Assembly: GCA_003150355.1 (NCBI GenBank)
Contig: QAMJ01000014.1
Location: forward strand, 145,068-209,067
Direction of reading: 5' to 3'
Length of the DNA: 64,000 nucleotides
Origin: Clostridiales bacterium
Lineage (GTDB): Bacteria > Bacillota > Clostridia > Oscillospirales > Oscillospiraceae
Shown here: positions 50,909 to 58,680 of the stretch, one piece after another
How positions within the stretch are numbered: position 1 is the first letter of the stretch
How the letters are laid out: each line of letters opens with the position of its first letter
Translations under genes and position numbers: made by a program
Notes under the pieces: generated by a model
Seen by the model: only the letters and a program-made list of their open reading frames with translations
What the model was told of the DNA's origin: nothing
The model's database searches: none

Positions 50909-51525
50909 TGGATTTCCCGTTTGCGAGAGAAGCGATATCGAAGCTCTTCAGTAAATCCAGCTGCAATATGTACCCCGCCGTGCCGAGCGAAGCCGCGCAG
51001 AATTACCGCGGGCGCATCGCTTACCGTGCCGATAAGTGCATCGGCTGCGGCATGTGCGAGCGTGTCTGCGCCGGCGGCGCGATCACCAGGACGATAGAAA
51101 AGGGCGAGGACGGTCAGGGCGATAAGGTCACGCTGACCTTTGACCTCGGCTCCTGCACCTTCTGCGCCACCTGCGCCGATTTCTGCAGCCGCCATGCCAT
51201 AACGCTCACCCGCGACTATCACATGATTGCGACCAAGGAAGAGGATCTGCTCGTCAGCGGAAGCTTTATAAAGGCTCCGCCGAAGAAGCCCGCCGCGCCC
51301 ACGTCGGAGAAGAGCGCGGAAGCCTCCAATGTCAAGCCGCGCGGTGACGGTAAGCCTGCCTGTGATGAGAGCAGGTGCGTTCATTGCACGCTCTGCGCGA
51401 AGAAGTGCCCCGCGGACGCGCTGACCGTTGACAGAGCCGCCAAGACCTGGACGCTCGATGAGGACAAGTGCATCGGCTGCGGCACCTGCGCCGAGGCCTG
51501 CCCGAAGAACGCAATAGTTATCTGA
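50908..51525 (+). CDS. Four-cluster ferredoxin subunit of the hydrogenase (MbhN/NuoI-like, extended)
   Basis: A 205-aa polyferredoxin. The N-terminal half is a NuoI/MbhN-like domain with CIGCGMCERVC (near 44) and CTFCATCADFC (near 83). After a Pro/Ala/Lys-rich linker (about 115-140) comes a second two-cluster domain with CVHCTLCAKKC (near 157) and CIGCGTCAEAC (near 190). Mbh and Ech subunits normally have two clusters. It is probably the entry point for electrons from soluble ferredoxin. The start overlaps the small-subunit stop by one base. Last gene of the cluster. Confidence 0.92.
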   Translation: MDFPFAREAISKLFSKSSCNMYPAVPSEAAQNYRGRIAYRADKCIGCGMCERVCAGGAITRTIEKGEDGQGDKVTLTFDLGSCTFCATCADFCSRHAITLTRDYHMIATKEEDLLVSGSFIKAPPKKPAAPTSEKSAEASNVKPRGDGKPACDESRCVHCTLCAKKCPADALTVDRAAKTWTLDEDKCIGCGTCAEACPKNAIVI

Positions 51526-51537
51526 AAATTATCTTAT

Positions 51538-51570
51538 ATCCCCCGGATCGGCTCTGACGCTCCGGGGGAT
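51538..51570 (+). terminator. Hairpin after the hydrogenase operon
   Basis: ATCCCCCGGA / TCCGGGGGAT (10-bp arms) with a weak T tract, 12 bases after the last stop codon. Confidence 0.65.
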
Positions 51571-51844
51571 AATTATGCAGTTTGTACGGTTTCGATTTAC
51601 ATCGGAGCGAAATAAAGAATTTGGGCTCTGTGTCAATAGTTGGGGTAGAGCTTAGCAAGAAATAGCAGAAAGGCGTGAGCGGTGTGCCGCACACGCCTTT
51701 GCTGTATATAAAACAGCTACCTGAGATTTTAAGGTTTTTGTAAGAAAATGGAGAAAAAGTAAAAATTAGGCAGTATCGTTCCTTGAGGGAGCAGCATACT
51801 GCTCCTAAGCTGAAAGCATCTTGAATAGAAAGAGAGTGCAAAAG

Positions 51845-52243
51845 ATGTTTTCAAAAGACCTATCCACTTCCATTCTTCAGCTGTGCAGCGGCCGCGATCT
51901 CAGTTACGAAAAAGCCGCAGAGCTTTGTGGCTTCAGCCCAAGATACTTCGGCAGTGTTGCCAGAGGACAGACCAACGCATCGATCATTGTCCTTGAGAAG
52001 CTGTGTAAGGGCTTTGAGCTTACACCAAACGAACTGCTGAGGATCCCGCCGCTGTCGGATTCCAGGCTGCCCATGGCCGTTGCGGAGAGCCGTTTTATCT
52101 GTGGACTCGGCTGCTATCCCGTGTGCCCGTACTGCAAGCTGACGCTTGACCGAGAATACCAGCATTTCTGTGACCGCTGCGGGCAGGAACTCGATTGGAA
52201 GGATTATTCCAACGCGATCATTATCTTTCCCAGTCGGTCATGA
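51845..52243 (+). CDS. XRE-type helix-turn-helix/zinc-ribbon passenger protein of the ISL3 element
   Basis: A 132-aa protein carried inside the IS. Residues about 5-70 are an HTH_XRE-like fold (LSYEKAAELCGFSPRYFGSVARG) and residues about 90-115 are a zinc ribbon with CPYC and CDRC pairs. It is convergent with the transposase and their ends overlap by 6 bp. ATG 51845 is preferred over the upstream TTG 51821. It may repress transposition or be a passenger transcription factor; its role is unknown. Confidence 0.75.
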   Translation: MFSKDLSTSILQLCSGRDLSYEKAAELCGFSPRYFGSVARGQTNASIIVLEKLCKGFELTPNELLRIPPLSDSRLPMAVAESRFICGLGCYPVCPYCKLTLDREYQHFCDRCGQELDWKDYSNAIIIFPSRS

Positions 52244-53407
52244 AGCGCAGTGAAGGATCCTGTTCCTAAAAGTGGGGAAGCTTCTGACGCCGAAGCAAAT
52301 GCGCTTGAGTACCTTGGTCTTGTTGTTGCAGCCCTCGGTGAAGCCGTTGGAATATGGCACATCAAAGCTGTTGAGGATATACTCGGACCAGTTGCGCACG
52401 GCGGTTATGCAGGCTTCAAATTCAGGGATATGGCTGTTTTCAGCATGGAACAACCATAAGGCGAGCCGTTCTTTTGCTGTTGCCGAATCCGGAGAGCGCA
52501 TAAACTCTAAGAAGTCGTTCTTAAGATCATAAGCTATTTCAAGACGTGTAGATAAACCGAGGATGATCCTCAGATGTTCACGTTCCTCGTCCTTCAGCTT
52601 TTCCTTATTTTTGCACAGCAATCTCCTTGAATGCTTGCAGAACTTTCTCCACGCGGCCGAGAGCGCTTTCTGTTCTGCCTTCCTCACATTCTCCAAAGCC
52701 CATATGGCCTGACGGACTACGTGGTACCGGTCGATCACTATTTTGGCATTCGGAAAGCATATTTCAGCAGTCTCTTTGAAGTAACGGTTCATGTCGATCA
52801 CTACATACTTCACGTCTTTTCTGTTCTCAAACGTAAGGAAATACTTGATCAGGTCGCTCTTTTTGCGGTTGGGAAGTATGTCCGCTATCTTCCTGTTTTT
52901 TGCGTCGGTCAGGATAGTCTGGTACTTTTCGCCGCCCGCATTGCCATTGAACTCATCTATGGACAGCACCTCCGGAAGCTCCTTGCAGGAGTAATTCACG
53001 AGCTTGAAATACCTCAGCGCAGTCTGGGCCGAGATATTGTTCTTCCTGCCGATCTCCTTTGCCGAGCGCAGGTCTTTGAAGTCACAGATCACCTTTGCGG
53101 CAAGGCGGTTCGTTACTCTGTGGAACCGAGGAAGGAAACTGTTTTCCTCATAGAACCGCTTCCCACAGGAGCCGCAGGCATACCTACGCTTTCTCAGGTA
53201 CAGATATGTATGCACTCCATGCATGTCCAGATCCTTGACTCGTTGTATACGGTAGTCGTGGATGCGCTCTGTCTCGCTTTGACAGCATGGGCAGATGTGC
53301 TTTTGCCGCGGCAACTCTATCTCTATGCAGCAGCCTGTTTCATTTTCATGAACATTTTTTACGATAACATCTTCCAATCCGAGCAGTTTTGAGGTATTAT
53401 CTTTCAT
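52238..53407 (-). CDS. tnpA: ISL3-family transposase
   Basis: A 389-aa DDE transposase. The N-terminal zinc-binding region has CPCC (ICPCCQSETERIHDYRIQRV) and CGSCGKRFYEE, then an HTH (SAKEIGRKNNISAQTALRYF). The catalytic acids are the Asp of LSIDEFNG, the Asp of YVVIDMNRYF and the Glu of NGFTEGCNNKTKVLKRICFG, which is the ISL3 signature. It appears intact. The start could be 53407 (MKDNTSKLLG) or 53449. It catalyses cut-and-paste movement of the element. Confidence 0.93.
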   Translation of the reverse strand: MKDNTSKLLGLEDVIVKNVHENETGCCIEIELPRQKHICPCCQSETERIHDYRIQRVKDLDMHGVHTYLYLRKRRYACGSCGKRFYEENSFLPRFHRVTNRLAAKVICDFKDLRSAKEIGRKNNISAQTALRYFKLVNYSCKELPEVLSIDEFNGNAGGEKYQTILTDAKNRKIADILPNRKKSDLIKYFLTFENRKDVKYVVIDMNRYFKETAEICFPNAKIVIDRYHVVRQAIWALENVRKAEQKALSAAWRKFCKHSRRLLCKNKEKLKDEEREHLRIILGLSTRLEIAYDLKNDFLEFMRSPDSATAKERLALWLFHAENSHIPEFEACITAVRNWSEYILNSFDVPYSNGFTEGCNNKTKVLKRICFGVRSFPTFRNRILHCAS

Positions 53408-53508
53408 AGAGCATACAGTGTCCTTTCTTGTGGTGTCTCGCAGCTTCATTTTAAAGGATTTTTCTGTTATGCTCTACTCTTATTTTTCCCCACATGCTAA
53501 AAGTTGGA

Positions 53509-53547
53509 GTGCCCAGGTTTACCCGGGTACCCCAACTTTTAGTTTAC
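53509..53547. repeat. Terminal hairpin of the ISL3 right end
   Basis: CTAAAAGTTGG and CCAACTTTTAG enclose complementary inner sequence with G-U pairs, giving a stem of about 19-21 bp. The same hairpin is found at 16106-16150. Confidence 0.7.
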
Positions 53548-53602
53548 AACCAGAATTTGTTTGTGGGAAAAATAAGTGAATCGGTTACCGACAAAAATGA
53601 GA

Positions 53603-53631
53603 TTGCGTTCGCGCTGAAAAATATGTATAAT
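53603..53631 (+). promoter_or_regulatory. Transketolase promoter
   Basis: TTGCGT (53603-53608), 17-bp spacer and TATAAT (53626-53631). The ISL3 target site ends only 43 bp upstream, so the promoter itself was spared. Confidence 0.65.
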
Positions 53632-53686
53632 AATAGTCGGCAGCCGTGCGGCCGCCGAACGATCGTAAGTATAAGGAGCATATAAC

Positions 53687-54532
53687 ATGGACAAGGCAAA
53701 GGAAAAACAGCTTATGCTGACAGCCGCCAAGGCGCGTATGCTTTGCGTTGAGGCGGTGTATACCGCGGCGTCTGGGCATCCGGGCGGTTCGCTCTCCTGC
53801 ATCGATGCGCTGACGGAGCTGTATTTTGACGAAATGAATATTGATCCTGCAAAGTCCACGTGGGAGGACAGGGACAGGTTCGTGCTCTCCAAGGGGCACT
53901 GCTCCCCGGCGCTTTATTCCGTACTCGCGCTTAGGGGATATTTCCCCACGGAGGATATAAAGCTCTTCCGCTCGATAAAGGCGCATTATTCCGGGCACCC
54001 AGATATGCGTCATGTCCCCGGCGTGGATATGTCCACCGGCTCTCTCGGCCAGGGGCTGAGTGCCGCCGTCGGCATGGCTCTCGCCGCAAGGCTCTCGGGC
54101 AAGAGCTATCGCACCTACGCCATCTGCGGCGACGGTGAGATCGAGGAAGGCCAAATATGGGAGGCCGCAATGTCCGCGGCGAAGTGGAAGCTCGATAACC
54201 TCTGCGCCTTTGTGGATGTGAACGGTCTGCAGATAGACGGCGCGACGGCGGATGTCATGCCCGCCGAGCCGCTGGATAAGAAGTTTGAGGCTTTCAACTG
54301 GAACGTTATTTCCGTCGACGGGCATGACTTCTCCCAGCTTGCCGATGCGCTCGCAAAGGCCAAAGAGACCAAGGGCAAGCCGACGATGATCCTCATGCAC
54401 ACCGTGAAGGGCAAGGGCGTGTCTTTCATGGAAAATCAGGCCGGGTGGCACGGCAAGGCTCCGAACGCCGAGCAGTACGCGCAGGCAATGAGCGAGCTTG
54501 AAGCCCGCGTTAAAGAACTGGAGGTGCTCTGA
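53687..54532 (+). CDS. Transketolase, N-terminal (TPP-binding) subunit
   Basis: A 281-aa N-terminal half of a split transketolase, which moves two-carbon ketol units between sugar phosphates in the pentose phosphate pathway. The substrate His is in SGHPGGSLSC, the TPP motif runs GDGEIEEGQIWEAAM to VDVNG, and HTVKGKGVSFMEN is present. The split form is common in Clostridia. It has a TAAGGAG site and is followed 1 bp later by the C-terminal subunit. Confidence 0.95.
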   Translation: MDKAKEKQLMLTAAKARMLCVEAVYTAASGHPGGSLSCIDALTELYFDEMNIDPAKSTWEDRDRFVLSKGHCSPALYSVLALRGYFPTEDIKLFRSIKAHYSGHPDMRHVPGVDMSTGSLGQGLSAAVGMALAARLSGKSYRTYAICGDGEIEEGQIWEAAMSAAKWKLDNLCAFVDVNGLQIDGATADVMPAEPLDKKFEAFNWNVISVDGHDFSQLADALAKAKETKGKPTMILMHTVKGKGVSFMENQAGWHGKAPNAEQYAQAMSELEARVKELEVL

Positions 54533-54533
54533 A

Positions 54534-55478
54534 ATGGCAGGAAAGATAGCAACACGCAATGCCTACGGCGAGGCTCTCACTGAGCTTGCCGACAAGTACC
54601 CGCAGCTCGTCGTGCTGGATGCCGACCTTGCAGGCGCGACGATGTCGAAGTTCTTCGCCGCGGCGCACCCCGAGAGATTTTTTGACTGCGGCATTGCCGA
54701 GGCCAATATGACCGATATTGCGGCCGGGCTTTCGACCTGCGGCTACAAGCCCTTTACGAACACCTTTGCCATATTTGCGGCGGGGCGCGCGTATGAGCAG
54801 GTCAGAAACTCCATCGCGTATCCGCACCTCAACTGCACCGTAGTCGGCTCCCACGGCGGCGTTTCCGTCGGCGAGGACGGCGCGACCCATCAGTGCATCG
54901 AGGACTTCGCACTTATGCGCGCGCTGCCCGGCATGCTGGTGTGCTGCCCCTGTGACGGCCATGAGATGCGCCTTGCGGTCGAAGCGCTCATCAACTATAA
55001 CGGCCCGGCGTATCTGCGCCTTGCAAGACCCGCGACCGAGATCATCACCGACGAGATCCCCGGCTACAGCTTCGAGCTCGGCAAGGGCGCGACTCTGCGC
55101 GGAGGCAAGGACGTCACGATAATCGCGACCGGCATTATGGTGCCGCAGGCGATGAAGGCTGCCGAGGCACTGGAGAATGACGGCATTTCCGCCCGCGTTA
55201 TCGATATGCACACCATCAAGCCCCTTGACGCGGAGCTTGTCGTGAAGGCTGCGAGGGAGACCGGCTGCATCGTCACCGCGGAGGAGCACTCCGTTATCGG
55301 CGGGCTCGGCAGCGCCGTGTGCGAGCTTCTGAGCGAAGTCCGCCCCACACCGGTGCTGCGCCTCGGCGTGAACGACGAGTTCGGCCGCAGCGGCAAGGCG
55401 ACTGAGGTGCTCGATTACTTCGGACTCAATGCCGAGGGCATCGCCGCCAAGGCTCGCGAGGCTGTAAGGCTCAAGTAA
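54534..55478 (+). CDS. Transketolase, C-terminal subunit
   Basis: A 314-aa C-terminal half carrying the pyrimidine-binding and regulatory domains. The catalytic Glu lies in DCGIAEANMTDIAAGLS near residue 60, and SHGGVSVGEDGATHQCIEDF is the donor-site loop. It pairs with the upstream product to form the active enzyme. The genes are translationally linked, and a strong terminator follows. Confidence 0.95.
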   Translation: MAGKIATRNAYGEALTELADKYPQLVVLDADLAGATMSKFFAAAHPERFFDCGIAEANMTDIAAGLSTCGYKPFTNTFAIFAAGRAYEQVRNSIAYPHLNCTVVGSHGGVSVGEDGATHQCIEDFALMRALPGMLVCCPCDGHEMRLAVEALINYNGPAYLRLARPATEIITDEIPGYSFELGKGATLRGGKDVTIIATGIMVPQAMKAAEALENDGISARVIDMHTIKPLDAELVVKAARETGCIVTAEEHSVIGGLGSAVCELLSEVRPTPVLRLGVNDEFGRSGKATEVLDYFGLNAEGIAAKAREAVRLK

Positions 55479-55500
55479 AATTATCTTGTGATAGTCAAAA

Positions 55501-55539
55501 AATCATCCCCGTCCAGCTGGACGGGGATGATTTTTTTGA
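55501..55539 (+). terminator. Terminator after the transketolase genes
   Basis: AATCATCCCCGTCC / GGACGGGGATGATT (14-bp arms, AGCT loop) followed by a run of T. Confidence 0.9.
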
Positions 55540-55561
55540 ACCTATATAACTGTAGACGCAA

Positions 55562-56152
55562 TTACTTCTCAAGCGCTTTCATAAAGCTCTCGATGACCTC
55601 GACCGCACCATCAACGCCGATGCGGCTGCTGTCGATGCACAGGTCGTAGTTGCCGCTTTCGCCCCAAATCTGGTCGGTGTAATACTTGTAGTAGCTGGAG
55701 CGGTCCTTATCGACCTCGCGGATGAGTTTCTTTGCCTGATCCTCGGTGAGGTTCTTACGCGTCATCATCGTCTTGATCCTGAATGGCATATCGGCCATGA
55801 TGAATACGCGCAGAACATCGTCACGGTTTCTGAGCACATAGTCCGCGCAGCGCCCGACGAAGATGGCGTTGCCCTTGTCGGCAAGGCTGCGTATCGTGTC
55901 GAACTGCGCCGTTGCTATCTGGAGATTCAGGCGGAAGCCTTCGTTCATGCCTATGTAATGCGGCGTCGGTACGATGTACGAGGACACGCGCTTTTCATCA
56001 TAGGTGTCGAGTATCTCCTTGCTGAAGCTGGAGTTCTCCGCCGCGTGGTCGACTATCTCCTTATCGTAGCAGGTGTAGCCAAGCGCGTCAGCCAGTGCTC
56101 TGGCGATATCGTGCCCGTTGCTGCCGTGCTGTCTTCCCAGTGTAATTATCAT
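55562..56152 (-). CDS. Cytidylate-kinase-like family protein
   Basis: A 196-aa P-loop protein of the cytidylate kinase-like family common in Firmicutes. The nucleotide loop is written GRQHGSNGHDIARALADALG; GYTCYDKEIVDHAA and the lid region RKNLTEDQAKKLIREVDKDR follow. The family differs from canonical Cmk, and its substrate is not settled. I choose ATG 56152 with ACGGAGG upstream. Confidence 0.85.
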   Translation of the reverse strand: MIITLGRQHGSNGHDIARALADALGYTCYDKEIVDHAAENSSFSKEILDTYDEKRVSSYIVPTPHYIGMNEGFRLNLQIATAQFDTIRSLADKGNAIFVGRCADYVLRNRDDVLRVFIMADMPFRIKTMMTRKNLTEDQAKKLIREVDKDRSSYYKYYTDQIWGESGNYDLCIDSSRIGVDGAVEVIESFMKALEK

Positions 56153-56331
56153 AAAAAACGCCTCCGTTTTTAGAATTTCACTGTATAAAATATACCACGC
56201 CTCCGCGTAGTTTTCAAGCCTTTTATGCCATAAGGACAAGTGCGGCACTCCGCGCGCATATACTGCTTCCGTACCAACAATTGTCAGGCGTGTGTGTCCT
56301 TGTCGATTGATGGTAAAACAGGAGGCAGACC

Positions 56332-57651
56332 ATGATAAGACGCCGGAGACTCATATACAACACCGCCCTGCTGACGGTCTCATCCCTGCTGATGAGCTGC
56401 ATCGGAATGGCCTTTCAGGTCTGGCTCGTCGGGCGCATCGGCTCGGCCGGCATCGGACTTTATCAGCTCGTCCTCTCGGTCACAAATCTGCTTGCAACCT
56501 TTGCCATCTCCGGCATCCGCTTTGCCTCGACGCGCCTTGTCTCCGAGGAGCTGGGGCTCGAAAACCCCGGCGGCATCCGCTCTGCGATGCGCCGCTGCCT
56601 TGGCTACGCGTCGTTTTTCGGCGCGGCGGCGGGCGCGATAATGTGGCTTTTAGCGGAACCGATAGGCTTTCTCTGGATAGGCGATGCGCGCACGGTGATG
56701 TCGCTCAGGCTCTCGGCGATAAGCATGCCCTGCATCTCACTGTGCTCGTCCGTGTCCGGGTACTTCACCGCCTGCGGCCGCGTCTGGAAGCCGACGCTTG
56801 TCCATTTTGCCGAGCAGCTTTTGGGCATCGCCCTCGTCGCGGTGTGCCTGAGCGCTGTCCCCGCCGGGGACATTGAAAAAAGCTGCGCCGCCGTCACTCT
56901 CGGCAGAGTGGCGGCGGACGTGATAAGTCTTATTCTTATGGGTATCGTCTATCTTGCCGACCGGCACCGGCATTATGGGGAGCCTGCCCCGTCGGGCGGA
57001 CTTACCGCGCGCATGCTGCGCATCGCCGTGCCGCTTGCGGTGTCGGCCTACGCGAGAAGCGCGCTCTCCACGCTACAGCACCTGCTTGTCCCGCGCGGGC
57101 TGAAGTCCGCCGGGTACTCTGCCGACGGCGCGCTCTCGGGCTACGGCGTCATACAGGGCATGGTGCTGCCGATCATCTTTTTCCCGTCTTGCATCATGGC
57201 CGCGGCTGCGGAGCTTATAGTCCCGGAGCTTACCGAGGCACAGGTGCAGGGAGACGGGGAGGGCATACACCGCGCGTCGCGCTCGCTGCTGCGCCTGAGC
57301 CTCGGCTTTTCCGGAGCTGTCGCGGCGTTTATGTTCGTCTTTGCCGACAGCCTCGGCCTTGCGATCTATGACAGCGCGGAGGCCGGAGCCTATATCCGCG
57401 TTCTCGCGCCGCTTATCCCCGTCATGTATACCGACATGACCGTGGACGGCTGCCTCAAGGGTCTGGGGCAGCAGGTGTGGAGCATGGCCATCAACATCCT
57501 TGACGCGGTACTGGGGCTTGTGCTCGTCTGGACGCTCCTGCCGGTGTATGCGCTGCACGCCTATATCGGGATAATCTATTTCACCGAAGCCGTGAATTTT
57601 ATTTTGAGCATCCTGCGTCTGCGGCGGGTGCTGAACCGCCGCGGCGGCTGA
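56332..57651 (+). CDS. SpoVB/MurJ-like lipid flippase (MATE/MVF superfamily)
   Basis: A 439-aa membrane protein with about 12-14 helices of the oligosaccharide flippase superfamily. YNTALLTVSSLLMSCIGMAFQVWL opens the first bundle, and GLYQLVLSVTNLLATFAISGIRF is typical of SpoVB-like proteins, which are needed for spore cortex synthesis, probably as lipid II flippases. A role in capsule or general lipid II export is the alternative. Its 3' end overlaps the convergent ECF gene by 53 bp. Confidence 0.85.
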   Translation: MIRRRRLIYNTALLTVSSLLMSCIGMAFQVWLVGRIGSAGIGLYQLVLSVTNLLATFAISGIRFASTRLVSEELGLENPGGIRSAMRRCLGYASFFGAAAGAIMWLLAEPIGFLWIGDARTVMSLRLSAISMPCISLCSSVSGYFTACGRVWKPTLVHFAEQLLGIALVAVCLSAVPAGDIEKSCAAVTLGRVAADVISLILMGIVYLADRHRHYGEPAPSGGLTARMLRIAVPLAVSAYARSALSTLQHLLVPRGLKSAGYSADGALSGYGVIQGMVLPIIFFPSCIMAAAAELIVPELTEAQVQGDGEGIHRASRSLLRLSLGFSGAVAAFMFVFADSLGLAIYDSAEAGAYIRVLAPLIPVMYTDMTVDGCLKGLGQQVWSMAINILDAVLGLVLVWTLLPVYALHAYIGIIYFTEAVNFILSILRLRRVLNRRGG

Positions 57652-58351
57652 CGCGCTTGGCGTCGTTCCTGTGCAGGATGGGGGAGATGCGCTTATACAG
57701 CAGGAAGGTCAGCGCTGAGACGATGATGCCCTTGAGCAGATTGAACGGGACGACCGCGAAAAGCACCAGTGTGCTGACGCTGTTTATCGCGCCGTTCACC
57801 GCCGTGCCCATGCCGACTATCGTGTCGAGCGGCAGGCCGAAGAGCTCCGAGAACTTCGGCAGCAGATAGATCGCGTTGAAGGCGCTGCCGAACACGGTCA
57901 TGATGAGCGTGCCGACGGCCATGCCGATGAGCGCGGTCTTCTTGCCGGGCCTTGCGTGGTAGATCATGCTTGCCGGGAGGATGAACGTGCAGCCGACGAC
58001 GAAGTTTGCAAAGTCGCCGACGTAAGCGGTGGTCGTGCCTTTGAGCAGGAGCTTTACGATGACCTTCAGCAGCTCCGTCGCGGCACCCGCCACAGGGCCG
58101 AGGTAGAATGTGCATATCAGCACCGGCATCTCACTCAGGTCGAGCTTATAGAAGCCCGGCGCGAAGAACAGCGGTATCTCAATGAGCATCAGCACGCCCG
58201 ACATGCAGGCGAACATCGCCGTGTAGCTTATATAGTGCGTGCTCGAAAAGCTCTTTTTGTCATGGCAGACGTACTTTTCAAACAGCGCTGCGACGATGAA
58301 TATCGCCGCGATTATCAGAACGCAGCTGAGCACAAAGCTAAGGTTTTCCAT
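57599..58351 (-). CDS. ribU: ECF transporter S component, riboflavin-specific (RibU-like)
   Basis: A 250-aa substrate-binding membrane subunit of an energy-coupling-factor importer. Six helices are expected; the riboflavin-type region PLFFAPGFYKLDLSEMPVLI and GPVAGAATELLKVIVKLLLKGT are visible. The FMN riboswitch in its leader makes riboflavin/FMN uptake the very likely job. The EcfA/EcfT module is elsewhere. The N-terminus has an extra helix (VLSCVLIIAAIFIVAALFEK), and the tail is Arg/Ser-rich. Overlaps the convergent flippase gene. Confidence 0.9.
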   Translation of the reverse strand: MENLSFVLSCVLIIAAIFIVAALFEKYVCHDKKSFSSTHYISYTAMFACMSGVLMLIEIPLFFAPGFYKLDLSEMPVLICTFYLGPVAGAATELLKVIVKLLLKGTTTAYVGDFANFVVGCTFILPASMIYHARPGKKTALIGMAVGTLIMTVFGSAFNAIYLLPKFSELFGLPLDTIVGMGTAVNGAINSVSTLVLFAVVPFNLLKGIIVSALTFLLYKRISPILHRNDAKRVSRRGGSAPAADAGCSK

Positions 58352-58377
58352 AATGTACCTCCGGAATAAAAAAATAT

Positions 58378-58400
58378 ACCTGAAGATCGAGATCTTCAGG
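58378..58400 (-). terminator. Terminator of the FMN riboswitch
   Basis: CCTGAAGAT / ATCTTCAGG with a 4-nt loop, followed on the minus strand by TATATTTTTTT, 27 bp before the ribU start. Confidence 0.8.
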
Positions 58401-58425
58401 CACAGAAAAAATATATGTTAAACCG

Positions 58426-58445
58426 CATTGTGAGCGCTCACAATG
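58426..58445. repeat. Perfect 20-bp palindrome in the riboswitch leader
   Basis: CATTGTGAGCGCTCACAATG is fully self-complementary and contains the core of the symmetric lac operator. It lies between aptamer and terminator, so in RNA it would be a hairpin of the expression platform. Confidence 0.75.
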
Positions 58446-58452
58446 ACGGCCT

Positions 58453-58563
58453 GACATCTTCTTTCATCCAGACTGTAACTGTCGGTCCCGGAGTTGCACC
58501 GGGTCAGCCTTACGGCTCGCGGACTTTACCGCCGATCGGGAATTTCACCCTGCCCTGAAGACG
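58453..58563 (-). ncRNA. FMN riboswitch (RFN element)
   Basis: The minus strand shows the conserved RFN segments in order: CTTCAGGGCAGGGTGAAATT, CCGATCGGCGGTAAAGTCCG, CGAGCC, CCCGGTGCAACTCCGGG-like helix, CCGACAGTTACAGTCTGGAT and the closing GAAAGAAGAT. Bound FMN would favour the downstream terminator and shut off the riboflavin transporter. Confidence 0.97.
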
Positions 58564-58568
58564 ACCTT

Positions 58569-58597
58569 AGTATAGCACCCTTGTTTCCGCTTTGCAA
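58569..58597 (-). promoter_or_regulatory. Promoter of the ribU transcript
   Basis: On the minus strand TTGCAA (58592-58597), 17-bp spacer and TATACT (58569-58574), directly before the riboswitch. Confidence 0.75.
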
Positions 58598-58680
58598 GAG
58601 CCTTTTAATAATTTTCTTGCGCAGCGGGGAAATATGTCGTACAATCACATTATAGAAAATCAGATGGGAGGGCGCGGAGC

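Larger units (their letters stand above)
51616..53559 (-). mobile_element. Complete ISL3-family insertion sequence with 8-bp target duplication
   Basis: The 8-bp direct repeats AGAATTTG (51616-51623 and 53552-53559) flank 51624-53551 (1928 bp). The left tip begins GGCTCTGTGTCAATAGTTGG and the right tip, read inwards, GGTTGTAAACTAAAAGTTGG; 15 of the first 24 positions agree. An 8-bp duplication is characteristic of ISL3. The element carries a transposase and a convergent regulator-like passenger. It sits between the hydrogenase operon and the transketolase promoter, and the preserved duplication suggests a recent insertion. Confidence 0.92.

Noticed and set aside
43032..51525. Reading the cluster as complex I, a plain Mrp antiporter, or a sulfane reductase (Mbs)
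   Set aside because: The large subunit has both CxxC Ni-Fe motifs and hyp genes are adjacent; there are no NuoE/F/G genes and no mrpA; Mbs lacks one of the cysteine motifs.
43032..51525. Formate hydrogenlyase
   Set aside because: No formate dehydrogenase, FdhF-like selenocysteine gene or HycB-type partner is present in the window.
58426..58445. Cloning-vector contamination suggested by the lac-operator-like palindrome
   Set aside because: The palindrome sits in a continuous native FMN riboswitch leader; no lacZ, lacI or promoter sequence of a vector surrounds it.
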